Shown one piece after another: positions 5,290-12,444 of a stretch of DNA of 19,287 nucleotides. The stretch comes from Clostridia bacterium (GTDB lineage: Bacteria; Bacillota; Clostridia; UMGS1883): the NCBI GenBank assembly GCA_021202495.1, contig JAJQCX010000134.1, positions 1 to 19,287 on the forward strand, given 5' to 3'. The position numbers and the translations under genes are program-made. Under the pieces are notes generated by a model. The model ran no database searches. It saw nothing but the letters and a program-made list of their open reading frames with translations, and was not told the DNA's origin. Position 1 is the first letter of the stretch. Each line of letters starts with the position of its first letter.

Positions 5290-7315
5290 CGCTTGCGCTT
5301 GTTCAAATTGGCTGTTGTAGAGCTCCGCGTAAAATCCATTTTTCCTTAACAGCTCCTCGTGATTTCCCTGTTCCACAATGTCGCCGTTTCTCATTACAAG
5401 TATGATGTCCGCGTTCTTTATCGTCGAAAGGCGGTGCGCAATCACAAAGCTCGTACGCTTGTCGGTCAGCTTGTCCATTGCCTGCTGCGTCACCATTTCC
5501 GTCTTTGTGTCAACGCTCGACGTCGCCTCGTCCAAAATGAGCATCGGACTGTTTTGTATCATCGCCCGCGCAATCGTCATGAGCTGCTTTTGTCCGGCGG
5601 AAATTGCCGTGTTGTCATGCAGCAGCGAATCGTACCCATGCGGCAGCGCCTCTATAAAATGATGTATGCCGCACGCTTTGCACGCCTCAATCATTTTTTC
5701 GTCGGACACGCCCTCAGTATTGTAGAGCAGATTTTCTCTCACTGTTCCCTCAAAGAGCCATGTGTCCTGCAAAACCATGCCGAACTGACTGTGTACGTTG
5801 CTTCGCGGAACATTCTCGGTCGGAATGCCGTCAATTAAAATGCTGCCGCCCGTCGGATCAAAAAAGCGCATTAGGAGATTTACCATTGTCGTCTTGCCTG
5901 CGCCTGTGGGACCTACAATCGCGACCTTTTGCCCCGGCTTCACCTTCACGCTGAAATTGTGGATAATTTCTTTCTCGGGCGCGTTCGGATAGGCGAATTT
6001 CACATTGCGAAATTCCACCTCGCCGCGCACATTTTCAATGCGCTCACTCTTGCCCGATTCGTCTTCCATTTCCTCTTCGCCCAAAAATTCAAACACACGT
6101 TCGGCTGCCGCCGCACACGACTGCACCTGTGTCATAGCCTGCGAAATCTGACGCAGCGGTGACTCAAAAAGACGAGTATAAATGAGAAACGCCGTAATTA
6201 CACCAAATGAAATCTGCCCGTTAATGATAAGCGCAGCGCCCACAACGCAGACCGCCACATAGCTCAAATTGCCGATAAACGTCATCAAGGGCTGCATCAG
6301 CCCCGAGAGAAATTGAGAGCGGAAATTCGCGTTTTTAACCGCCTTGTTCATGGAGGAGAATTTTTCCTTCACGTCCTCCTCCGCGTCAAGAATGCGAATA
6401 ACGTCATGCCCCGTGTACATTTCCTCAATATATCCGTTCAGTATATCCGTTCAGTATGCCCAAGCTCTCCTGCCTTGCCGTAAAGTATTTTTGCGAACGG
6501 CTCATAATGAGAAGCATAAATATAAGCCCGATAAGCGTCGCGGCAACCGTCGTCGTTCCCATTATCCAGTTGGTATAATACATCATAATGAGACAGCCGA
6601 TAAACTGCGCCGCAGCCGTGACGAGGTTTGACACGCTGTTTGACATTGCCTGACCTATCATGTCGACATCGTTTGTCATTCTCGACAGCACATCGCCGGC
6701 GGCGTTGCCGGAAAAGTATTTCAACGGTAGGCGGTTTATTTTTGTGTCAATGTCGCCCCGCAGCTTTCGCGCGGTAACTTGTGTCACAGTCTGCATAATG
6801 TAGTGCTGCACAAAATTGCACAGCGCGCTCGCAAAATAAATGCCAATCAGCAGCATCGCCACGCTCAAAATGCCGCTCATGTCAATTCCGTCGTTCCCGT
6901 GCTCTTTTTGATATTCCTCGCTCAGCGAAATGTTGTTCAAAATTTCCTGCGTAACCGCGCTTTCCGTGTTAGTAAGGTCAACGTCTTGTATTTCGGCGCC
7001 CTCGGGGAGATATTTATAAATATCAATATCGCCCTCGTCGATCTGCCGCTGAATTTCCGCCGTTATTTCCTCCGTGCTTCCGCCGCCCGAAAGCCCGTCG
7101 TAAATATAATCCGTCAGCCTGCTTATCTGATTTGGACCCACAATCGTAAACACCGCGCCAACCGCCGCCAGCACAAGCGCAAAAATGATAATTCCGGTTT
7201 GATTTTTGCAATAGGAGATGAGCTTCATAAGCGCCCCACGCGTGTCCTTCGCCTTTTCTCCGCCTCCGCGCATTCTTCCCCTCATCATCGGTCTCATGTT
7301 ATTTCCATTCGGCAT
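5281..7315 (-). pseudogene. ABC exporter subunit 2 (permease-ATPase), frameshifted by a 13-bp tandem duplication
   Basis: Two frames together make one half-transporter of the heterodimeric multidrug or peptide exporter type. The N-terminal part (7315-6425) has a basic cytoplasmic start, TM1, an extracytoplasmic insert (about residues 60-130), TM2-TM4, and stops after GILNGYTERIY. The C-terminal part (6420-5281) resumes at MYTGHDVIRI, with the last TM segments, Walker A GPTGAGKTT, signature SAGQKQ and Walker B LILDEATSS with the catalytic Glu. Normal family sequence would read LNGYIEEMYTGHD. Removing one of two 13-bp repeats at 6429-6457 restores exactly that and gives 2022 bases (673 codons plus stop), so the break looks recent. 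The start ATG at 7315 has AAAGGAGG 9 nt upstream and lies one base after the upstream subunit's stop. A weak chance of reinitiation at 6420 (TGAGGAAATG) remains. The exported substrate is unknown. Confidence 0.88.
6429..6457. repeat. 13-bp perfect tandem duplication breaking the ABC subunit gene
   Basis: The unit ATCCGTTCAGTAT occupies 6432-6444 and 6445-6457; period-13 identity extends left to 6429. One copy restores the conserved junction (minus strand codons for LNGYIEEMYTG); two copies shift the frame by one and produce a TGA at 6427-6425. Slipped-strand mispairing could add or remove a copy. Confidence 0.92.
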
Positions 7316-7316
7316 C

Positions 7317-9117
7317 TCAAACCGCCTCCTTTGAGAGCTCTTCCTTTGAGAGCTGCGACAGTGCAATCTGCCGGTAAACGGCACAATTTTTCATGAGCTC
7401 ATCGTGCGTGCCCATTCCGACAACCGCTCCCTCATCCAGCACAACAATCTTGTCCGCACCGCGAATTGTGCCTATTCTCTGCGCCACAATGAGGCACGTC
7501 GTACCCTTCAAATCCTTCTTTATCCTCTGCCGCAATATCTTGTCCGTCTTGTAATCGAGCGCCGAAAACGAATCGTCAAATATGAGTATTTCGGGCTTTC
7601 TCGCAACTGCGCGCGCAATCGAAAGCCGCTGCTTCTGTCCGCCCGAAACATTCGAGCCGCCTTGTGAAATAAAGCTTTGAAGACCGCCGTCCATTGCGTG
7701 AACAAAATCCGTCGCCTGCGCCACATCGAGCGCGTTTTCAACATCCTTCTCCGTCATACTGTGCCCGCTCTTGCCGAATTTGATGTTGCCCTCCACGCTG
7801 TCAGCAAAGAGCGTCGCCCTCTGCGGCACATAGCCAATCTTGCGATACAGCGCTTCAAAGCTGTATTTTGAAATGTCCTTTCCGTCAAGCAAAACGGTTC
7901 CCTCGCTTGCGTCATAGAGCCTTGCCGCAAGGTACGCGAGCGTCGATTTTCCCGAGCCCGTCGCCCCGATAAACGCCACTGTTTCGCCGCATTTCGCCTT
8001 AAATGAAATGTGCTTCAAGCAGTCCTCCGATGCATCGGGATAGCGAAAGGACACATCCTTAAATTCAATGCTTCCCTCTTCCTCGCCTTCGGTTTCATCG
8101 CCCTCCTTAACCGCAATTTCGCTGTCTATTACCTCGTTGATACGATTTGCCGAAACCTGCGCACGCGGCAGCAGCATAAATATCATCAGCAGCATTACAA
8201 ACGACATTATTACATAGAGCGCGTATGAGCTGAACGACACAACCTCGCCGAGCATTTCCGCCCGCATGGCAACCGCGCTCATAACCTCCGCAATCGTTCC
8301 CCCAAGCGGCACGTTTATCGCGTTAATGAGCATCGCGCCGACATAATAAATTCCGACCGAAACCGAGCTTTGCACAAACATCATGATAGGCGAAAGAAAC
8401 GCCATTCCTCTCCCCGTGAAAAGCTGCGTTTTCATAAGATTGCCGTTCGCGTCCTCAAACTTCTTTTCCTGATATTTTTCCGCGTTAAATGCGCGGACAA
8501 CGCGTATTCCGCTCAAATTTTCATCCGTGATTCTGTTCACATCGTCAATCTGCTTCTGCACAATGCGGAATTTGGGAATCATAATTCCGAGCAGTACAAT
8601 CATCGCGCCCACAACTATCACAACCGCAGCCGCCACAACAGCCGAAAGCTGCCGGCTCTTGCCCACAATCTTAATAATTGCCCATATCGCCATGATAGGC
8701 GCTCGCAGCATCATCTGCAAGCCCATCGCGATAATCATCTGCACCTGCGTAATGTCGTTCGTTGTACGCGTAATAAGGCTTGCGGTCGAAAATTTTTTTA
8801 TCTCCCCGCTCCCCATTTTCGTGACCTTGTTAAAAAGCTTTGCCCTCACGTCAAATGAAAAGTCCGCCGCAATCCTCGCGGCAAGAAAGCCGACAATCAC
8901 GGTCAACAGCGCGCTGCACACGGCGCAGCCCAGCATTCTCGCTCCCGCCGAAAAATATTGCGACAAATCCGTTATCTCGCTGCTTATCAAGACCGTGATT
9001 TCCGCCGTGTAATCCGGCAAGCGCAAATCAAAATACACCTTGCCCGCACACAAGCAGCAGGCACAGCAGCGCGAGCAGCCTGTCCTTTGTTTGCATATTT
9101 CCGAAAATATGAATCAT
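7317..9117 (-). pseudogene. ABC exporter subunit 1 (permease-ATPase), one-base frameshift near the N terminus
   Basis: This is the partner subunit. The long frame (to 7317, TTG at 9053) begins abruptly at CAGKVYFDLRLPDYTAEI, which in this family lies inside the first TM helix. The missing start is present in another frame: ATG at 9117, with AAAGGAGA about 9 nt upstream, encodes MIHIFGNMQTKDRLLALLCLLLV and then meets a TGA. The span 9117-7317 is 1801 bases, so removing one base gives 1800 (599 codons plus stop). A single-base insertion in roughly 9036-9075 explains both. The rest is intact: six-TM domain, Walker A GATGSGKST, signature SGGQKQ, Walker B LIFDDSFSALD with Asp where a catalytic Glu is usual. 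That is typical of the degenerate site in heterodimeric exporters. A sequencing error is possible; without it, only weak TTG initiation could yield a protein lacking most of TM1. Confidence 0.8.
7327..7354. repeat. In-frame 15-bp period direct repeat at the end of ABC subunit 1
   Basis: TCCTTTGAGAGCT occurs at 7327-7339 and 7342-7354, 15 bp apart. It encodes the doubled LSKEE/LSKEA in the C-terminal tail of subunit 1. The left copy overlaps the ribosome binding site (AAAGGAGG on the minus strand) of the downstream subunit. Confidence 0.75.
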
Positions 9118-9188
9118 AAAAACGAATCTCCTTTTTGAAAAGTATTTCTCTTTTCAATCATCCCTCAAAATAGGTTTAAATTTTCCTC

Positions 9189-9218
9189 TTGACTTTCGTG
9201 CGACACCTGTCGTATAAT
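9189..9218 (+). promoter_or_regulatory. Promoter for the tetR-family gene
   Basis: TTGACT (9189-9194) and TATAAT (9213-9218) are spaced 18 bp apart, about 83 bp before the tetR start codon. The spacer contains the palindrome CGACA-CC-TGTCG. Confidence 0.75.
9201..9212. promoter_or_regulatory. Candidate TetR operator between divergent promoters
   Basis: CGACACCTGTCG is a perfect 5-bp inverted repeat with a 2-bp centre. It lies in the spacer of the tetR promoter and around or just beyond the leftward ABC start point, so a bound dimer could block both. A related half-site TGTCGCA at 9269-9275 is complementary to TGCGACA at 9199-9205. Confidence 0.5.
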
Positions 9219-9221
9219 CAT

Positions 9222-9250
9222 AGTATAGCATTAGCATATGTACTCATCAA
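9222..9250 (-). promoter_or_regulatory. Promoter for the ABC exporter operon
   Basis: On the minus strand, TTGATG (9250-9245) and TATACT (9227-9222) are 17 bp apart and point to a start near 9214. This leaves a leader of about 97 nt before the ATG at 9117. It is divergent from the tetR promoter, with only 3 bp between the two -10 boxes. Confidence 0.65.
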
Positions 9251-9301
9251 GCAACAATTTTTAAAATATGTCGCATTATTTTTCAATACGGAGATGTCAC
9301 C

Positions 9302-9859
9302 ATGAATAAACAGCCTCAAATCACCGACGCCACAAGAGAAGCTTTTCTCACCGCCTTCTTTCGCCTGGCGGAAAACAAAAATATTTATAGTATCACAATC
9401 CGAGAAATAACGGAAACAGCGGGCTACAACCGCACCACCTTTTACCGCTATTTTCAGGATGTTTTCGCCCTCATCGAATACGCGGAGGACGAATTTATAA
9501 ACGATATGTTAAATTCGACCCTCCCCGTTTTGGGTGAGGGCAATGAGCTCAACGAAGAATTTTTCCGCGTATATCTTTCAAAATTCCACGAGCATCACGA
9601 GCGTTTGTCCGTTCTCTTCGGCGACCAAAACCGCGCACATTTCATCCGCAGAATACAGGAGCAAACCTCAAATCGTCTTAACAGCCCCATCGCGGACACC
9701 CCCGAAAACAAAATCGTGATGTACATCTATCTCGCCGGCATTTTTTCCGCCATGGCAGCCCACATCCAAAACCCCACCTTCATCGACGACGAAAAGCTCT
9801 TAGGCATCATCCGCCGCCTCTTCCAAAATTGGTATTGGAAAGAGGTCACAAGAAAATAA
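9302..9859 (+). CDS. TetR/AcrR-family transcriptional regulator
   Basis: A 185-residue protein. The N-terminal helix-turn-helix (about residues 10-55) reads AFFRLAENKNIYSITIREI then AGYNRTTFYRYFQD, the standard TetR layout with the FYRYF recognition-helix end. The remaining roughly 130 residues are a divergent ligand-binding domain. The start is set by GGAG about 8 nt upstream. The gene is transcribed away from the ABC exporter operon over a shared regulatory region of about 180 bp, so it most likely represses that exporter, its own gene, or both. It appears intact although its presumed target genes carry frameshifts. The ligand is unknown. It ends in a strong bidirectional terminator shared with msrA. 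Confidence 0.92.
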   Translation: MNKQPQITDATREAFLTAFFRLAENKNIYSITIREITETAGYNRTTFYRYFQDVFALIEYAEDEFINDMLNSTLPVLGEGNELNEEFFRVYLSKFHEHHERLSVLFGDQNRAHFIRRIQEQTSNRLNSPIADTPENKIVMYIYLAGIFSAMAAHIQNPTFIDDEKLLGIIRRLFQNWYWKEVTRK

Positions 9860-9897
9860 CAACAGGCGTGAAGCAAACTCGCTTCACGCCTGTTGTT
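9858..9897. terminator. Bidirectional intrinsic terminator between tetR and msrA
   Basis: A perfect 17-bp stem (9858-9874 against 9881-9897, core CAGGCGTGAAGC/GCTTCACGCCTG) has a 6-nt loop AAACTC. TTTTA follows on the plus strand, and TTATTTTCT follows on the minus strand. It overlaps the tetR stop codon and sits 10 nt beyond the end of msrA, serving both convergent genes. Confidence 0.92.
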
Positions 9898-9907
9898 TTA
9901 TAAATAT

Positions 9908-10423
9908 TTACGCAAACTCCTTCGGTTCAACATCCTTCACCCACCGCATCGCCTGAAGCGGCACGTGGCAATATCCGCCCGGGTTTTTATCGAGGTATTT
10001 TTGGTGATATTCCTCTGCCCGCCAAAAATGCTCCAATCCTTGGCACTCCACCGTAACCGCGCCCCCAACTTGCTCCGCAAGCTCTGCAAGCGTTTTTTCA
10101 ATCACTTCACGGTCAGCCTCATCCGTATAATAAACGCCTGTTCTGTATTGGTGTCCCACGTCCTCGCCCTGCCTGTCCACCGCCGTCGGGTCGATTATCC
10201 TGTAAAAGAGGCGCAAGAGCGCTGCAAGCGGCAGCTCGTTTTCGTCATACAAAACCTTCACCGTCTCCGCGTGCCCTGTGTCTTGGTGCTTTACCTCGTC
10301 ATATGTAGGGTTCTCCGTCCGCCCGTTGGCAAAGCCGACCTCCGTCTCCTTCACGCCCTTTATCAGCGAAACGTATTTCTCAACGCCCCAATAGCAGCCG
10401 CCCGCAAGATAGATTTCCTTCAT
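9908..10423 (-). CDS. msrA: Peptide methionine-(S)-S-oxide reductase MsrA
   Basis: A 171-residue single-domain enzyme that reduces S-methionine sulfoxide in proteins and free methionine using a catalytic Cys. The motif LAGGCYWGVEKY at residues 6-17 holds that Cys (Cys10; the family usually has GCFWG, Tyr replacing Phe here). Further family landmarks are GFANGRTENPTYDEV, TGHAETVKV, IDPTAVDRQGEDVGHQYRTG and the C-terminal EEYHQKYLDKNPGGYCH. I chose the ATG at 10423 because it overlaps the cysE stop as ATGA and has a purine-rich AAAGGATGGGAG ahead; an in-frame ATG at 10432 is less well placed. There is no fused MsrB domain, and no msrB in the window. It is translationally coupled to cysE, linking sulfur amino acid supply and repair. 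Confidence 0.95.
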   Translation of the reverse strand: MKEIYLAGGCYWGVEKYVSLIKGVKETEVGFANGRTENPTYDEVKHQDTGHAETVKVLYDENELPLAALLRLFYRIIDPTAVDRQGEDVGHQYRTGVYYTDEADREVIEKTLAELAEQVGGAVTVECQGLEHFWRAEEYHQKYLDKNPGGYCHVPLQAMRWVKDVEPKEFA

Positions 10424-11310
10424 CTCTCCCATCCTTTCCCGTTCACAAAGTCCATTTCCGGGCTTTTTATGCTCACCTTCGTGCTTTCCGAAACCGACTT
10501 GGTTATAAACGCGTTGCCGCCTATCGTCACGTTGTCGCCGATAACCGTCTCGCCGCCCAAAATTGTCGCGTTTGAATAAATTGTCACGTTGTTGCCTATC
10601 GTCGGATGCCGCTTCACACCATGCAGCTCCTGCCCGTGCCTTGTCGAAACGGCTCCCAGCGTAACGCCCTGATAAATCTTCACATAATCGCCGATCTCCG
10701 TGCTGCTGCCGATAACAATGCCCGTCCCGTGGTCAATGCAAAAATACTTCCCAATCTTCGCCTCGGGGTGTATGTCGATTCCCGTTTCGCTGTGCGCGTA
10801 TTCCGTCATTATCCTCGGTATCAGCGGCACTCCCAAGAGCACCAGCTCGTGCGCAATTCGATAAACCGTCACCGCAAAAAGCCCCGGATATGAGAAAATT
10901 ATCTCCTCCGTCGAGCTTGCCGCAGGGTCGCCGTCATATATCGCTTGCACGTCCGTCGCAAGGTATTCGCGCATTTTCGGTATTCTGTGGATAAATTCGC
11001 GCACAATTTCCTCCGCCCTTTTTTCCACATTTTCCTCACAGCAGCCGCATTCACCGCACAATGCTTTTGCGACCTGCTTTTTTAAATTGTATTGTATAAA
11101 CTCAATCCGATTTCCCAATATATATCGGCAGTATTCCTTGCGCACCTTTTTCTCGTCAAAATATCCCGGAAAAAGCACACGCCTCATTTCGCCGATAATT
11201 TCAATCACAATTTCCTTATTCGGCGCGCACTCCGTGTCAAAACGCACCGTGTCGGCGTATTGCTCATAGCTCTCCAAAATTCTCTCGACTTCTCTGTCCG
11301 TCTCCGTCAT
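10420..11310 (-). CDS. cysE: Serine O-acetyltransferase (CysE/EpsC type)
   Basis: A 296-residue enzyme expected to make O-acetylserine from serine and acetyl-CoA, the committed step of cysteine synthesis. An N-terminal helical domain (about 1-140) precedes the family block DPAASSTEEIIFSYPGLFAV, then HELVLLGVPLIPR, TGIDIHPEAKIG and DHGTGIVIG. The last is the catalytic His-containing turn of the left-handed beta-helix. The hexapeptide coils continue to about residue 275, with the long GVTLGAVSTRHG loop. A CGECGCCEE cluster at about residues 85-93 is unusual and I cannot assign it. The length fits the longer EpsC-like branch. It has its own TTGACA-18-TATAAT promoter with a leader of only about 20 nt, too short for a T-box or SAM riboswitch, and shares its transcript with msrA. 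Confidence 0.93.
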   Translation of the reverse strand: MTETDREVERILESYEQYADTVRFDTECAPNKEIVIEIIGEMRRVLFPGYFDEKKVRKEYCRYILGNRIEFIQYNLKKQVAKALCGECGCCEENVEKRAEEIVREFIHRIPKMREYLATDVQAIYDGDPAASSTEEIIFSYPGLFAVTVYRIAHELVLLGVPLIPRIMTEYAHSETGIDIHPEAKIGKYFCIDHGTGIVIGSSTEIGDYVKIYQGVTLGAVSTRHGQELHGVKRHPTIGNNVTIYSNATILGGETVIGDNVTIGGNAFITKSVSESTKVSIKSPEMDFVNGKGWER

Positions 11311-11336
11311 TTACCGTCACCGTCCCATCTTCCTAT

Positions 11337-11366
11337 ATTATACTCACTTCCCCCCTCCTTTGTCAA
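11337..11366 (-). promoter_or_regulatory. Promoter for cysE-msrA
   Basis: On the minus strand, TTGACA (11366-11361) and TATAAT (11342-11337) are perfect hexamers with an 18-bp spacer that is very purine-rich (GGAGGGGGGAAG). Transcription should start near 11330, about 20 nt before the cysE ATG. Confidence 0.85.
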
Positions 11367-11380
11367 CGCTTTATTCCAAG

Positions 11381-11422
11381 CAAGCGTCCCGCTTGACCGT
11401 CCTCACGCCAACGTGCCGTTGG
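11381..11422. repeat. Pair of 6-bp-stem, 3-nt-loop hairpin modules
   Basis: CAAGCG-TCC-CGCTTG (11381-11395) and CCAACG-TGC-CGTTGG (11408-11422) are both perfect. The first has the same stem as the hairpin at the end of the ABC gene (5275-5289). Together with the larger inverted repeat to the right they fill the gap 11311-11601, in which I see no gene. Confidence 0.65.
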
Positions 11423-11491
11423 ATCCTCTTCGCGTTCAATGTCACAGCGAAATTGCAGCTTTCCTTCCGCCTCCATGCGGCGGCACAAACC

Positions 11492-11599
11492 ATAACGTGG
11501 AAAAGAAGCAAGCAGATTGCCATTATTCTGAGCGCCGACGTATACAGATACTTCAAGCTCAGAATAATGGTGAGATGCGCCGCTTATTTTTCACGTTAT
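11492..11599. repeat. Large 108-bp inverted repeat downstream of the secreted CuAO-like gene
   Basis: The inner arms CCATTATTCTGAGC (11520-11533) and GCTCAGAATAATGG (11557-11570) are perfect over 14 bp around a 23-nt centre. The outer arms (from 11492, ATAACGTGGAAAAGAAGC, against the complement of the segment ending at 11599) match at 16 of 18 positions. About 10 unmatched bases separate the inner and outer stems. It begins 2 nt after the minus-strand stop at 11602 and has no T-run at its end, so it is not a classical terminator. It could be a small MITE-like insertion or a structured 3' RNA element. Confidence 0.75.
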
Positions 11600-11601
11600 C
11601 G

Positions 11602-12120
11602 TTATTCCTGCCATTCCAAATCCATTACTTTTCCGTCGGACTTTCGCACATGTATCACAACCCCGCCGCCGTCTGTCCATATGCTGTCGGTAAATGTTCT
11701 GTAAACCCCGTAATAATTTCCTCTGTCCCAAATTTCCACATACGGATTTCGTTCAAAGAAATCCTCGCCGTAAAGCTGTAAAAATATCGCATCCGCGATC
11801 GTCTGCGCCGTTTCCTCGCTTATTTCAAGTTCTTCATATCCCGATATTTTTTCTTCGTCGTTTTCAATCGTCACGCTTCTTTCGTCGTTGTTCCACTCTA
11901 TTTCACAGCCCAATATCCCGCTTATATCCCTTATCGGAAGGTAAATCCTGTCTTCATAATTGAGCGCTTTCACATTCGTTTCGCTCCCGTTGTATTCTAT
12001 CGGCACGCTGTCCAAATAAGCCTCAACCCTTTCAAGCGTGTTCGCCGCCGCGCAAACAGCTCCTCCCACAGCAATCACCGCCACCGCTGCCGCGCACATT
12101 TGTTTTACCCGTCTTTGCAT
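11602..12120 (-). CDS. Secreted protein with copper-amine-oxidase-like N domain and NTF2-like C domain
   Basis: A 172-residue predicted exported protein. Residues 1-27 form a signal peptide (MQRRVKQMCAAAVAVIAVGG, cleavage near CAAA). Residues about 30-90 match the copper amine oxidase N-terminal-like repeat common on Firmicute surface proteins (YLPIRDISGILGCEIEWNN, then RSVTIEN). Residues about 100-172 (ETAQTIADAIFLQLYGED, then VVIHVRKSDGKVMDLEWQE) resemble the NTF2-fold immunity-like family. That similarity is by pattern only. The ATG at 12120 was chosen because GGGGAG lies about 10 nt upstream and the signal peptide follows at once; an upstream in-frame TTG (12138) overlaps that site. It is monocistronic with its own promoter. 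No toxin partner is adjacent, so an immunity role is unproven. Confidence 0.75.
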   Translation of the reverse strand: MQRRVKQMCAAAVAVIAVGGAVCAAANTLERVEAYLDSVPIEYNGSETNVKALNYEDRIYLPIRDISGILGCEIEWNNDERSVTIENDEEKISGYEELEISEETAQTIADAIFLQLYGEDFFERNPYVEIWDRGNYYGVYRTFTDSIWTDGGGVVIHVRKSDGKVMDLEWQE

Positions 12121-12155
12121 TGTTACAACACTCCCCAAGTTTATTTAATTATTAT

Positions 12156-12184
12156 ATTTTATATCAACATTAAATTTTTTTCAA
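12156..12184 (-). promoter_or_regulatory. Promoter for the secreted CuAO-like gene
   Basis: On the minus strand, TTGAAA (12184-12179) and TAAAAT (12161-12156) are spaced 17 bp apart in an AT-rich stretch about 36 bp before the chosen ATG. Just upstream (12191-12220) are three imperfect 10-mer repeats of the form TGGCACGAAT, which could be a regulator site. Confidence 0.65.
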
Positions 12185-12357
12185 TGCCCTTGGCACGAAT
12201 GACACGAATTTGGCACGAACAACACACTTCTCTCTTTCATAAACGACCTCTGTAAATAATACCTCTCACAACAGTAAAAAGTTGCACCCGCAAAAAATAT
12301 TTTCCGCCTAAAATCACAAGTGCGGGAACCCCCTCGCCTCCGCACAAACGTTGTACG

Positions 12358-12424
12358 GGCGGGGCTCGCCCCCGCCCGCCGCGCCCGCAGGCGCTTCAAT
12401 TCAAATTCGGCTCCGCCGAATTTG
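12358..12424. repeat. Composite hairpin repeat cluster; gap 12185-12444 has no gene
   Basis: Three consecutive palindromes: GGGCGGGG/CCCCGCCC around CTCGC (12358-12378, preceded by TTGTAC as in the repeats near 5180), GCGCC-CGCA-GGCGC (12381-12394), and CAAATTCGGC-TCC-GCCGAATTTG (12402-12424). The 14-mer GCGCCCGCAGGCGC recurs at 19236-19249. A minus-strand open frame runs through 12181-12441, but it is arginine-rich, has no ribosome site and is made of repeat sequence; I do not call it. Confidence 0.72.
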
Positions 12425-12444
12425 TTCCTTCCACTAACCACTAA

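Noticed and set aside
9893..10579. Plus-strand open frame of 228 codons opposite msrA and cysE
   Set aside because: The minus-strand genes are unmistakable; this frame has no family features or ribosome site.
11311..11336. T-box or SAM riboswitch ahead of cysE
   Set aside because: The promoter places transcription start only about 20 nt before the ATG, leaving no room for a riboswitch.
11371..11556. Minus-strand frame starting at TTG with a hydrophobic, signal-like N terminus
   Set aside because: It starts inside the loop of the large inverted repeat, has no Shine-Dalgarno, and its tail runs through hairpin repeats and the upstream side of the cysE promoter.
12402..12424. 10-bp stem hairpin after the GH2-like gene as its terminator
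   Set aside because: Reading leftward, no T-run follows; it belongs better with the dispersed hairpin modules.
12181..12441. Minus-strand open frame of 86 codons between the CuAO-like and GH2-like genes
   Set aside because: Arginine-rich, composed largely of the palindromic repeats, no ribosome site, no recognisable domain.
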